Positions 8,653 through 16,065 of a stretch of 64,000 nucleotides of DNA are shown here, piece by piece (within the stretch, counting starts at the first letter, position 1; each line of letters opens with the position of its first letter). A program made the position numbers and the translations under genes. The stretch is from JAJTHJ01 sp046316025 (GTDB taxonomy: Bacteria; Pseudomonadota; Gammaproteobacteria; Burkholderiales; Burkholderiaceae_F): positions 27,992 to 91,991 of the forward strand of contig JBKCXU010000024.1 of assembly GCA_046316025.1 (NCBI GenBank). Direction: 5' to 3'. The notes beneath the pieces were generated by a model. That model did no database searches, was not told the origin of the DNA, and worked only from the letters and a program-made list of their open reading frames with translations.

Positions 8653-10100
8653 ATGGCCCGCCGATGGACACCGTGGAGTCGGTCCCCCTGGTCGTGGACC
8701 TTGACGGCACGCTGCTGCGCTCAGACCTGTTGTACGAATCCACCTTCAAGCTGTTGCAAGGCGCGCCCTGGCTCGGCTTGGCGCTGCCCGCTTGGCTCGC
8801 CAGCGGCAAGGCGGTGCTCAAGCGGCGCATAGCGCAGCGGGCAGTGGTCGATATCGAGAGCTTGCCGTTCGACGTCGGTGTGGTTGACTGGATGCGCGGC
8901 GAGCGCGCCGCCGGCCGGCGGCTGGTGCTGTGCACGGCATCCGACACCTTGTACGCGGAGCAGGTGGCGCTCCACCTGGACCTCTTCGACGAGGTGATCG
9001 CCAGCGACGGCAGGGTCAACATGTCCGCTCACCGCAAGGCCGCAACACTCGTCGGCCGGTTTGGCGAACGTGGCTTCGACTACGCAGGCAACTCGTCCGA
9101 CGACTTGCCGGTGTGGGCGGTTGCGCGGCGGGCGGTGGTGGTGGGCGCACCGGCCGCGGTACGGCGCGCACTCGACGGACGCGTGGAGGTGGAGCGGGAG
9201 TTCTTGCGTGCGCCCGCCGGAGTGCGCACCTGGCTGCGCGCGCTGCGCGTGCACCAGTGGCTGAAGAACTTGTTGCTGTTCCTGCCCGTGCTTGGGGCGC
9301 ACCAGATTTTCAATCTCGCGCTGCTGCCCGCGTTGCTGGTGGCGTTCCTGGCATTCGGCTCTTGCGCCTCTGCGGTGTACCTGTTGAACGACCTGATCGA
9401 CCTCGACAGCGACCGGCGCCACCCGCGCAAGCGCAAACGACCGTTCGCCGCGGGCGATTTGTCGCCGCTGTCGGGCGCGCTCGCCAGCTGCGCGTTGGCC
9501 GTGCTGGCCTTCGCATTGGCGCTGTGGGTTGGCTGGCTCTTCACCGCGTGGCTGGCGGTCTACTTCGCGTTGACCCTCGCGTATACCTTCTGGCTCAAGC
9601 GCAAGGTGCTGGTCGATGTGCTGTCTTTGTCGGGGCTGTATACCTTGCGGATCGTGGCCGGGGGCGCGGCGGCAGGCATCGCCGCGTCGTTCTGGCTCTT
9701 GGCGTTCTCGTTGTTCCTGTTTCTGAGCCTCGCCTTAGTCAAGCGCTACTCGGAGTTGCAGGTCGTGCTGGAGCAGGGCAAGGAGCAGGCGCACGGTCGC
9801 GGCTACTGGACGGACGATCTGCCGCTGGTGCAGTCGCTCGGCATCGCTGCGGGCTTTTCGGCGGTGCTGGTGATGGCGCTGTACATCAACGGCGAGTCGG
9901 TGCAGCGTCTGTACCGGCACCCGGAGGCGATGTGGCTGGCGGTGCCGATTCTGCTTTATTGGGTGAGCCGCGTCTGGGTCAAGACTCACCGGGGCCAGAT
10001 GCACGACGACCCAGTGATGTTTGCCGTGCGCGACCCTGTGAGCTTGGTCTGTGGCGCGCTGTTCGTCGGTGTGCTAGCGACGGCCGCGCTACTGCCGTAG
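8649..10100 (+). CDS. HAD phosphatase-UbiA prenyltransferase fusion; probable polyprenyl-phosphate 5-phosphoribosyltransferase
   Basis: This 483-residue bifunctional protein has an N-terminal HAD phosphatase domain whose first motif, DLDGT, is at residues 17-21. A polytopic UbiA prenyltransferase domain follows from about residue 195. The UbiA aspartate motif is NDLIDLDSDRRHPRKRKRP from residue 247. The NDxxDxxxDrxHPxKRxRP form matches what is known for mycobacterial decaprenyl-phosphate phosphoribosyltransferase (UbiA/Rv3806c type) rather than quinone-pathway UbiA. In mycobacteria a separate phosphatase follows; here the fused HAD domain could remove the 5-phosphate. It ends the 1014-10100 operon, and dprE1/dprE2 homologues follow within 5 kb. 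The fold assignment is firm; the substrate is inferred. Confidence 0.8.
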   Translation: MNGPPMDTVESVPLVVDLDGTLLRSDLLYESTFKLLQGAPWLGLALPAWLASGKAVLKRRIAQRAVVDIESLPFDVGVVDWMRGERAAGRRLVLCTASDTLYAEQVALHLDLFDEVIASDGRVNMSAHRKAATLVGRFGERGFDYAGNSSDDLPVWAVARRAVVVGAPAAVRRALDGRVEVEREFLRAPAGVRTWLRALRVHQWLKNLLLFLPVLGAHQIFNLALLPALLVAFLAFGSCASAVYLLNDLIDLDSDRRHPRKRKRPFAAGDLSPLSGALASCALAVLAFALALWVGWLFTAWLAVYFALTLAYTFWLKRKVLVDVLSLSGLYTLRIVAGGAAAGIAASFWLLAFSLFLFLSLALVKRYSELQVVLEQGKEQAHGRGYWTDDLPLVQSLGIAAGFSAVLVMALYINGESVQRLYRHPEAMWLAVPILLYWVSRVWVKTHRGQMHDDPVMFAVRDPVSLVCGALFVGVLATAALLP

Positions 10101-10159
10101 CGCTCCGGCCGATTGAGGTGACCGCCGCACGCGCCGACGGCCACGAGGCAAAGTCGCCG

Positions 10160-10690
10160 TCAGTTGAAAAGGAAACCGCGGATTCCGTAGCGAATACCCA
10201 TGGCCTCTTCGGCGTTCAGGCGTACACATGTGTAGGGGGACCCTGCGGTGTTGGGGCCCTGTCCCGTATACATCACGATCCAAAGCGAGTTACCGGCACC
10301 GATAGGCGGTCCTGAGACCCATGAGCGATCCCACGTGGTCGCTGCGTCGAGCTTGATGCCCGTATAAAGAAACGATGTGGGGCTGGAGTCGTTACCGGTC
10401 CAGAGTTCGAAAAAGCAGATGTTTTGCGACGTGTTCGCACGGCGCGTCGTTGCGGTCATGTCGGTAAGCCGGAAGTTAACCCCTGCCGGTGCCGTGTAGA
10501 TTTTCTTTGCGAAAGCCCCGGTGCAGCAGGCGGGCGCGTTCTGCCAGACGTTCTCGGCGGTGTCTTCAATGCGGTCATTGATGCCGACGGATCCTCGCAC
10601 GGTCTGCCCGTTGAGGGGCACGTTCAACACTTGAGCGGCAACGGCCGCTGGCAAGGCCAAAGCGACAAGGCAAAGAAGTAAGCGCTTCAT
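10160..10690 (-). CDS. Secreted protein of unknown function
   Basis: This 176-residue protein opens with a clear Sec signal peptide (MKRLLLCLVALALPAAVAAQ), with predicted cleavage after AVAA. The mature part of about 157 residues has several cysteines (PACC, NICFF, YTCVRL) and is rich in Thr, Asn and Gly, like small extracellular beta proteins. No family is recognised. It is transcribed against the glycan operon and sits between the UbiA-HAD gene and the DprE1-like gene, so it may be a passenger gene. A purine-rich stretch (AGGAG, the complement of CTCCT at 10699-10703) lies a short distance upstream of the start and supports it. Confidence 0.65.
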   Translation of the reverse strand: MKRLLLCLVALALPAAVAAQVLNVPLNGQTVRGSVGINDRIEDTAENVWQNAPACCTGAFAKKIYTAPAGVNFRLTDMTATTRRANTSQNICFFELWTGNDSSPTSFLYTGIKLDAATTWDRSWVSGPPIGAGNSLWIVMYTGQGPNTAGSPYTCVRLNAEEAMGIRYGIRGFLFN

Positions 10691-10778
10691 TGGTCAACTC
10701 CTTGGTGAGTTCGCGGGAAATTCAGGTCTGCCTGCGTCCATCGGTCAGGTAGAGGTCGAAGTTGTGCGGCGTCCGGTG

Positions 10779-11177
10779 CTAAGGCCCGGGGTGTGCCGCG
10801 GCTGAGCTCGGCGGCGGCCCAACGTGGTTGGGGCGAGCGACGGTTGCGGTATGCGAACCGGCGATCAAGTGCTCAGCGCCGATCACTTCGTCTTGAAGGA
10901 GAGGGCGGCGTTCCTCAGCGCTTGATCGCACGCCGTGTTCGGCGGACTTGGCCAGCGGCAAGTCGTAGCTTTCGACAATTATGGCGCCGGTAACGGTGAC
11001 CGTTAGCGGCTGCTGCGGCCCTGTAACGTGCGGAACCGGTACGATGGTATCCGACACCGCCGTTTGGATCGCCGTACGTGGCACGGTAGCCGGGGGGGGC
11101 GTAGGGCCGCTCTGGCTGCAACCGAGCAGCAGCAAAGAGACCAGAACCAACGGCGTCCCCCCAACTAATAGGCGCAC
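10779..11177 (-). CDS. Putative lipoprotein of unknown function
   Basis: Starting at a GTG at 11177, the product has 132 residues. It begins with a hydrophobic stretch ending in a lipobox-like LLLLGCSQSG and then a Pro-rich segment (GPTPPPATVP), as in outer-membrane or periplasmic lipoproteins. GAGGGG lies three bases before the GTG, rather close for a ribosome site. The open frame continues upstream to 11342, but that extension has no signal-like features. The rest is low-complexity and no domain is recognised. The lipobox is the only real support, so this may be a decayed or spurious gene. Confidence 0.4.
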   Translation of the reverse strand: MRLLVGGTPLVLVSLLLLGCSQSGPTPPPATVPRTAIQTAVSDTIVPVPHVTGPQQPLTVTVTGAIIVESYDLPLAKSAEHGVRSSAEERRPLLQDEVIGAEHLIAGSHTATVARPNHVGPPPSSAAAHPGP

Positions 11178-11545
11178 CGACCCCTCGGGGCCGAGGAGCC
11201 GAGGCCAAGTCCATGTCGCACGAGTACTGGCGAAGGCAGTCGACGGACAGGCACAACACCACTTCTGCAAGACGCGGCGGGGAATCGTGTCAGTCATCGA
11301 GCCAAAGTGTTGTCGTGACGGTGCCGAATATACTTCGGCCAACTCGCTGCTGTGAGCGCTTGATTTCGGTCAGTAAACTATCTCTTCATGCCGGAGATGT
11401 TGCTCCCCCTTCCGGTAGTCTGTCAAATGCGGTCAAGGCGGATGGCGGGATGGGTCTCGCTACCCGTCGCCCAAGGTAATAGTATCCTCCACCCTTGGCT
11501 TAGAAGGCGCCGAAGCGCCGTAGGACTTTGTCGCCTGTGCAATCA
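11178..11545 (+). other. Intergenic region upstream of dprE1-like gene
   Basis: These 368 bases carry no convincing gene on either strand. The stretch is less GC-rich than its surroundings around 11330-11500 (for example TAATAGTATCC near 11477) and probably holds the promoter for the DprE1-like gene. I cannot place a -35/-10 pair with confidence. A short inverted sequence (GGCGCCGAAGCGCC) lies near 11506-11519 just before the start region. Confidence 0.4.
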
Positions 11546-12838
11546 ATGACGTCTTGGGGTCGGCTGGCGGCAGCCGAGCATGTTGTCGTGCCGTTGGCCG
11601 ACCGCTCGCAAGTCGCGACGTTGCTGCGTGCATCCGCGCTGCCAGGACTCGCCTACGGTAACGGCCGAAGCTACGGCGATGTGTGCGCCAACTCGGGCGG
11701 CACCTTGTGGGCGATGCGCGGGCTGGATCGCTTTATTGCCTTCGACAAGGCGGTCGGCACCATCGAGTGCGAAGCCGGCGTATTGCTCAAGGAGATCATC
11801 GACCTCGTGTTGCCGCACGGCTGGTTCCCGCCGGTGGTGCCGGGTACGCAGTTCATCACCGTGGGCGGCGCCATCGCCAACGACGTACACGGCAAGAGCC
11901 ACCATCGGCAGGGCAGCTTTGGCAACCATGTGCAAAGCCTGACCCTGGTGCGTACCGACGGTACTGCGATCGTCTGCGGCCCGCAGGAGCGGCCGGAGTG
12001 GTTTGCCGCCACCGTCGGTGGCATGGGTCTCACCGGTGTGATCGCCACGGCCCGCTTGCGGTTGCGGCCGGTCGAAGGCCCCTGGTTGGATGCCGAGACG
12101 CTTGTTTTCGACTCTCTCGACCGGTTCTTTGAGTTGTCCTCGGAGTCTGCTGCCGAGTGGGAGCACACGGTCTCCTGGATCGACTGCGTGGGCGGGCGCG
12201 GCGGCAACGCGCGCGGCGTTTTCTTCCGCGGCAATCATGCGGCCGACCGCACCCCGGTGGCGCCGCGCAAGCCCAAGACCTTTCCGTTTACCCCACCGCT
12301 GTCGCTGATCAACGGTTTGTCGTTGCGGCTCTTTAATCAGCTCTACTTCAACGTGAACCGCTGGCGTGCCGACCGTGGGCGGCAGCACTACCTGCCGTTT
12401 TTCTTTCCCCTCGACAATCTGCTGGAGTGGAACCGCGTCTACGGGCCGCGCGGCTTCTACCAGTATCAGTGCGTGGTGCCGCCGGTCACGCAGAAGGACG
12501 CGGTGCGCGAGTTGCTGTGCCGGATATCGGCCTCCGGTACCGGGTCGTTTCTGGCGGTGCTCAAGACGTTCGGCGACCGCCCTTCGCCGGGCCTGCTGAG
12601 CTTTCCGATGCCAGGCACCACGCTGGCGCTGGATTTTCCCAACCTTGGCCCAAGCACGCTCAAGCTCTTCGACGAGTTGAATGCCGTCGTCGTCGAGGCG
12701 GGCGGGCGCTTTTATTCGGCCAAGGACGCCTGCGTGCCACGGGCGTTGTTCGAGCGCGGCTACCCGCGGTTGGCGGAGTTTCGCCGCTTCCGCGACCCTG
12801 GCCTCGCGTCGGACATGGCGCGGCGGCTGCTGGATTGA
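11546..12838 (+). CDS. dprE1: DprE1-like FAD-dependent decaprenylphosphoryl-ribose 2-oxidase homologue
   Basis: The 430-residue product has an N-terminal FAD_binding_4 (VAO-type) domain with GNGRSYGDVCANSGG at about 38-52 and HGKSHHRQGSFGNH at 115-128. The latter is the segment that carries the covalent-FAD-region histidines in mycobacterial DprE1. The C-terminal half retains VLKTFG, LDFPN, YSAKDAC (Lys393, equivalent to the mycobacterial catalytic lysine) and ends ASDMARRLL, as in the family. DprE1 oxidises the C2 hydroxyl of polyprenylphosphoryl-ribose, and DprE2 then reduces it to the arabinose epimer. The ATG at 11546 gives the usual MxSWGR start. The DprE2 partner is 1.6 kb downstream, separated by an insertion. 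Residue Ala361 sits where I align Cys387 of the M. tuberculosis enzyme. Confidence 0.82.
   Translation: MTSWGRLAAAEHVVVPLADRSQVATLLRASALPGLAYGNGRSYGDVCANSGGTLWAMRGLDRFIAFDKAVGTIECEAGVLLKEIIDLVLPHGWFPPVVPGTQFITVGGAIANDVHGKSHHRQGSFGNHVQSLTLVRTDGTAIVCGPQERPEWFAATVGGMGLTGVIATARLRLRPVEGPWLDAETLVFDSLDRFFELSSESAAEWEHTVSWIDCVGGRGGNARGVFFRGNHAADRTPVAPRKPKTFPFTPPLSLINGLSLRLFNQLYFNVNRWRADRGRQHYLPFFFPLDNLLEWNRVYGPRGFYQYQCVVPPVTQKDAVRELLCRISASGTGSFLAVLKTFGDRPSPGLLSFPMPGTTLALDFPNLGPSTLKLFDELNAVVVEAGGRFYSAKDACVPRALFERGYPRLAEFRRFRDPGLASDMARRLLD
12749..12838 (+). repeat. Direct repeat copy 1: 3' end of dprE1-like gene
   Basis: This is the last 90 bases of the DprE1-like gene, ending exactly at its TGA. A second copy with two mismatches lies at 14383-14472, just ahead of the DprE2-like gene. 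The two copies bracket the IS3 remnant and the acyltransferase gene. Confidence 0.9.
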
Positions 12839-13037
12839 CCTTGCCCCTGGAATCCGTATTCCATAGCTGCCCTGATGCGCTGGCCTGCCGAGCCTGATCG
12901 GCCTGCCAGTTTTCTTCAAAGCGCAGCGGGCTGACGTAGCCCAGTGTCGAGTGCCGCCGACTGCAGTTGTACCAGAGCAGCCAGTCGATCACCTCGTCCT
13001 GCGCCAAAGCGACCGTGCCCCGATTTTTGACCGCCAC
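12839..13037 (-). mobile_element. IS3-family transposase (OrfB) C-terminal remnant
   Basis: On the minus strand this encodes QDEVIDWLLWYNCSRRHS followed by TLGYVSPLRFEENW. This is the diagnostic end of the IS3-family DDE integrase core, where the YN..R.HS.LGY.SP..FE signature contains the catalytic glutamate neighbourhood. Only about 55 residues remain; the upstream part of OrfB and all of OrfA are missing. The IS-like terminus TGACCTTGCCCC (from 12836) abuts or overlaps the dprE1 stop codon and looks like an IS3-type end, although I recall the family ends only approximately. The element is inactive and probably a scar of the rearrangement that separated dprE1 from dprE2. Confidence 0.8.
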
Positions 13038-13133
13038 GGGTTCACCGGGAGAACGCCAAACGAGTCGGGCAGCCCACGGGGGTCGGGTATGCTGAATCAG
13101 TGGCGCGGTGGACCAAGACCGCGCGTCTTGCCA

Positions 13134-14273
13134 ATGTCCCCGGAACCGAAGACTCGCAGCGCCTGGCTAGACCTTTTGCGCGGGTTAGCCATTTCGTTCG
13201 TCCTCCTCTCGCATGGGCGGCACTTTGTTGTGTCGGACTGGGACCCCGCGGCTGCATTTCGGTTGGGCGGCTTCTGGGGGGTGGAACTCTTCTTCGCGCT
13301 GAGCGGGTTCCTGATCGGCTCGATGGTGCTGTCCGAGATTGACGCAGCCGCGCGCCCGCTTCGCTGGGTACCGGTCTTTCTCTGGCGGCGCTGGCTGCGC
13401 ACGCTGCCGTTGTACTGGCTGCTGCTCGCCGTCAATCTTCTCTTGGTGGCGCTGGCGGTGTTGCGGGCGCCACCACCGTCGCTGCCGGCGTATCTGCTGT
13501 TCGTGCAGAACTTTGCCTGGCCGCACCCGGACTTCATGGGCGAGGCCTGGAGCCTCGCGGTCGAAGAGTGGTTCTATCTGCTCTTCCCGCTGTCGCTGGC
13601 GGCGGCGGCCGCCGTGTTTGGCCGGCAACGTTGGCCGCTGCTCGTGTTTGCTTTGGTCGTCTTGTCAGTCGCCGCGGTGGCGCGCCATGCCGCCATCGAA
13701 GGTGGCGCCACCTGGGATGCGGGTATCCGCAAAGTGGTGCTATGCCGGCTGGACGCCCCACTCTTTGGTGTGCTAGCTGCGGCTGCGCTGCGGTGGTGGC
13801 CGGCGGCCGTGCGGCGCGCAGCGCCGGCGTTGTGGGCGTTCGGTGGCTCGGCGCTGGCCGTGTCGGCAGGTGTGACCTTGCTCGGTGCTGCGAGCCTGGA
13901 CCGCAGCGTCTTTGCCCGGCAGTTCCTCTTTCCGCTCACCGACGCCGGCTTTGCTGCCGTTCTACTGGCCGGATACGCGGGCGGGTTGCGTGTGAGCGGT
14001 GCGGTGGCGGTCGCGGCGCGGTGGGTTGCTCGCTGGTCGTACGCTGCCTACTTGACCAACCTGCCAGTGTTCTTCGTACTCGGTTCGGTCGGCCTTGGGC
14101 CGAATGGCGCCGGCGGCCTCGCGGGCGGCGTCGGCAAGGCGCTACTCTTCGTCGGCGCGACCTTGGGCCTGTCGGCGATGCTGTATACGTTGTTCGAGCG
14201 GCCGATCCTTGGGTGGCGCGATCGTCGCTGGCCCGATCCCGGCGCTGATCGATGGCGAGTCGCTGTGGATTGA
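13134..14273 (+). CDS. Acyltransferase 3 (OafA/NodX-like) membrane protein
   Basis: The 379-residue polytopic protein carries acyltransferase-3 family signatures: WLDLLRGLAISFVLLSHG near the N-terminus, GVELFFALSGFLIGS, and GEAWSLAVEEWFYLLFP. It has about ten hydrophobic helices. Such enzymes O-acetylate or otherwise acylate cell-surface sugars from the cytoplasmic membrane. The ATG at 13134 starts just before the conserved R-x-x-x-LDxLRG segment; the upstream in-frame ATG at 13089 and the earlier frame run into IS-derived sequence. It lies within the segment bounded by duplicated dprE1 ends and was therefore probably acquired or moved here after the DPA genes were in place. Confidence 0.85.
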   Translation: MSPEPKTRSAWLDLLRGLAISFVLLSHGRHFVVSDWDPAAAFRLGGFWGVELFFALSGFLIGSMVLSEIDAAARPLRWVPVFLWRRWLRTLPLYWLLLAVNLLLVALAVLRAPPPSLPAYLLFVQNFAWPHPDFMGEAWSLAVEEWFYLLFPLSLAAAAAVFGRQRWPLLVFALVVLSVAAVARHAAIEGGATWDAGIRKVVLCRLDAPLFGVLAAAALRWWPAAVRRAAPALWAFGGSALAVSAGVTLLGAASLDRSVFARQFLFPLTDAGFAAVLLAGYAGGLRVSGAVAVAARWVARWSYAAYLTNLPVFFVLGSVGLGPNGAGGLAGGVGKALLFVGATLGLSAMLYTLFERPILGWRDRRWPDPGADRWRVAVD

Positions 14274-14382
14274 CCCTATACGCATGTCTATGGATTTTTG
14301 ATGCGCAAGGGAGCGGTGGCACCGGGCAGGGAGCAACTGGCGGTGGGGCGAGGGCATAGTGGAGGTGCGGGATCCGCTGTCG

Positions 14383-14472
14383 TTCGAGCGCTGCTACCCG
14401 CGGTTGGCGGAGTTTCGCCGCTTTCGCGACCCTGGCCTCGCGTCGGACATGGCGCGGCGGCTGCTGGATTGA
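14383..14472 (+). repeat. Direct repeat copy 2: displaced dprE1 3' end
   Basis: These 90 bases match 12749-12838 with two mismatches, including the TGA stop. In the matching frame the sequence would read SFERCYPRLAEFRRFRD and end ASDMARRLLD. It has no upstream dprE1 body and is not part of an intact gene. It sits 11 bases before the DprE2-like ATG, which suggests the original dprE1-dprE2 junction was here. Confidence 0.9.
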
Positions 14473-14483
14473 GGACGGAAGGG

Positions 14484-15227
14484 ATGACACAACGCCTGCT
14501 GTTGATCGGTGCGACCTCGGCGATCGCCCACGCGGTGGCGCGCCGCTATGCCGCCCGTGGCGCGCGCCTGTTTCTGATCGCGCGGCGGGCCGACGCGCTG
14601 GCCGCCAACATGGCCGACTTGCGCGTACGCGGCGCAGCGCAGGTGGAATCCGCGGTACTGGACGCGAACGACACGGCCGGCCACGCCGCGGCGCTGGACG
14701 CTGCCTTTGGCGCGTACGGTGGTTTCGATGCGGTGCTCGTCGCGCACGGCGTGCTGCCGGATCAGCCTGCGTGTGAGCGGTCGATCGATCAGGCGCTGGC
14801 GAGCTTCGATACCAATGCACGGTCGGTCGTTGCCTTGCTGACGGATCTCGCCAACCGCTTCGAGCGGCAGGGCGCAGGGGCGATCGCCGCGATCTCGTCG
14901 CCCGCCGGCGACCGCGGTCGCGCCAGCAACTACGTGTACGGCTCGGCCAAGGCGGCGGTGACGACGTTTTGCGCCGGGTTGCGGCATCGGCTGCATGGCA
15001 AGGGCGTCCGTGTCGTGACGATCGAACCCGGTTTCGTCGACACGCCGATGACCGCCGGTATCGCTAAAGGAGGGCCGCTCTGGGCGAGTGCCGATCGCGT
15101 CGCGGCGGACATCGAGCGCGCGCTCGACGGCGGTTGGGGCACGGTTTACACGCCATGGTTCTGGCGCTGGATCATGTTGGTGATCCGGCATGTGCCGGAG
15201 CGGGTGTTCGTGCGGACACGGTTGTAG
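14484..15227 (+). CDS. dprE2: DprE2-like short-chain reductase (polyprenylphosphoryl-2-keto-ribose reductase homologue)
   Basis: The 247-residue classical SDR has the cofactor motif GATSAIA at the N-terminus, catalytic serines in ISSPAGDRG, and YGSAK (Tyr152, Lys156). Its C-terminus (TPWFWRWIMLVIRHVPERVF) follows the known DprE2 pattern of a membrane-facing tail rather than a generic SDR end. With DprE1 it would complete epimerisation of polyprenylphosphoryl-ribose to arabinose. The ATG is preceded by GGAAGGG at a good distance. Upstream lies a duplicated end of dprE1, so the two genes were probably adjacent originally. Confidence 0.8.
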   Translation: MTQRLLLIGATSAIAHAVARRYAARGARLFLIARRADALAANMADLRVRGAAQVESAVLDANDTAGHAAALDAAFGAYGGFDAVLVAHGVLPDQPACERSIDQALASFDTNARSVVALLTDLANRFERQGAGAIAAISSPAGDRGRASNYVYGSAKAAVTTFCAGLRHRLHGKGVRVVTIEPGFVDTPMTAGIAKGGPLWASADRVAADIERALDGGWGTVYTPWFWRWIMLVIRHVPERVFVRTRL

Positions 15228-15258
15228 GGTCTCGCGCTGTGGCGGCGAGCGTGGTCGC

Positions 15259-15570
15259 ATGATGAGAGTCGTCGTTGCCTTGACCAGCTTCAACGGCAGC
15301 GCCTTTCTGTCGGATCAGTTGGCGACCATCCCGACGCAATTGCGGCCGGTCGATCGCATCTTCTTGGCCAACGATGGTTCCCCGACACCATACCGCAGAG
15401 CCTGGATGGGGTCGCGCAGGCAAATCCGGATCGCGTTTGGCTTTTTCCCGGCCGTCGGGCGCCGGGGACTCGCCGGCAACGCGGCACGGGCGCTGGTCGC
15501 TGCTGCGCATGCGGACGTGGTGTTTCCATGCGACCAGGACGATCTTTGGCACCAGGACAAGGTTGCGTGA
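15259..15570 (+). pseudogene. Truncated family 2 glycosyltransferase (rhamnosyltransferase-like)
   Basis: This short frame of 103 residues starts MMRVVVALTSFNGSAFLSDQ. It carries the opening half of a GT-A domain: the SFNG start, an NDGSP in place of DDGS, GNAARALVAAAHADVV, and CDQDDLWHQDK (the metal-binding region of dTDP-rhamnosyl-type GT2 enzymes). It then stops, whereas intact relatives run to about 280-330 residues. The region between the DDGS and GNA motifs also looks scrambled. It is best read as a remnant that lost its acceptor-binding half. Confidence 0.65.
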
Positions 15571-16065
15571 GTGCTGGTGGCCTTCGTCCGGCGGGTTTGC
15601 TGTGGGTCTTTGGCGCCGTGACCACAGGGTTGAGCCGACGCGCTGAGGTGTGCCCCCGCCGTGAACGGGGGCATCCGCGTGCCAGCGGCTTGGCATGATC
15701 CCCCAGCCGCGGAACATGAGCCAGTGAAGTTAAGATCGCAGGCGCAGACGGAGCCGACAGCGATGCCGAACTTCCCCCGACGCACTGGGCGGCACCCATC
15801 GGGCACTTGAGCTCGCCGACAATAGCTACAACTGGAGGATGCGTTTGGCTATTACACGGCAGAGTACGACCGTCGTGGTCGTCGGCCCGACCTTGGCAAA
15901 CGAGTCTGTCGATTTCGGCTCCGGCCGGCAGGCGACTCCGGTTGCGTCGGGTTTGAGTTCGCGGCGGTTCGGCGCGGGCCTTTCATCGGTCGTGGCGGAT
16001 CAGGTGCGCGCCGACACCGCGCTGCGCCTGTGTACGCTTGTCGCAGCCCGATTCGGAGCCGCCGA
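15571..16065 (+). other. Non-coding region with remnants between glycosyltransferase genes
   Basis: About 495 bases without a supported gene on either strand. Short frames exist (for example 15839-16069 forward), but none shows a recognisable domain or ribosome site. A hairpin-forming sequence (GCCCCCGCCGTGAACGGGGGC) lies at about 15652-15672. The stretch adjoins a truncated glycosyltransferase and probably represents rearrangement debris. Confidence 0.4.

Noticed and set aside
12839..13037. Functional IS3 transposase
   Set aside because: Only about 55 C-terminal residues remain and OrfA is absent.
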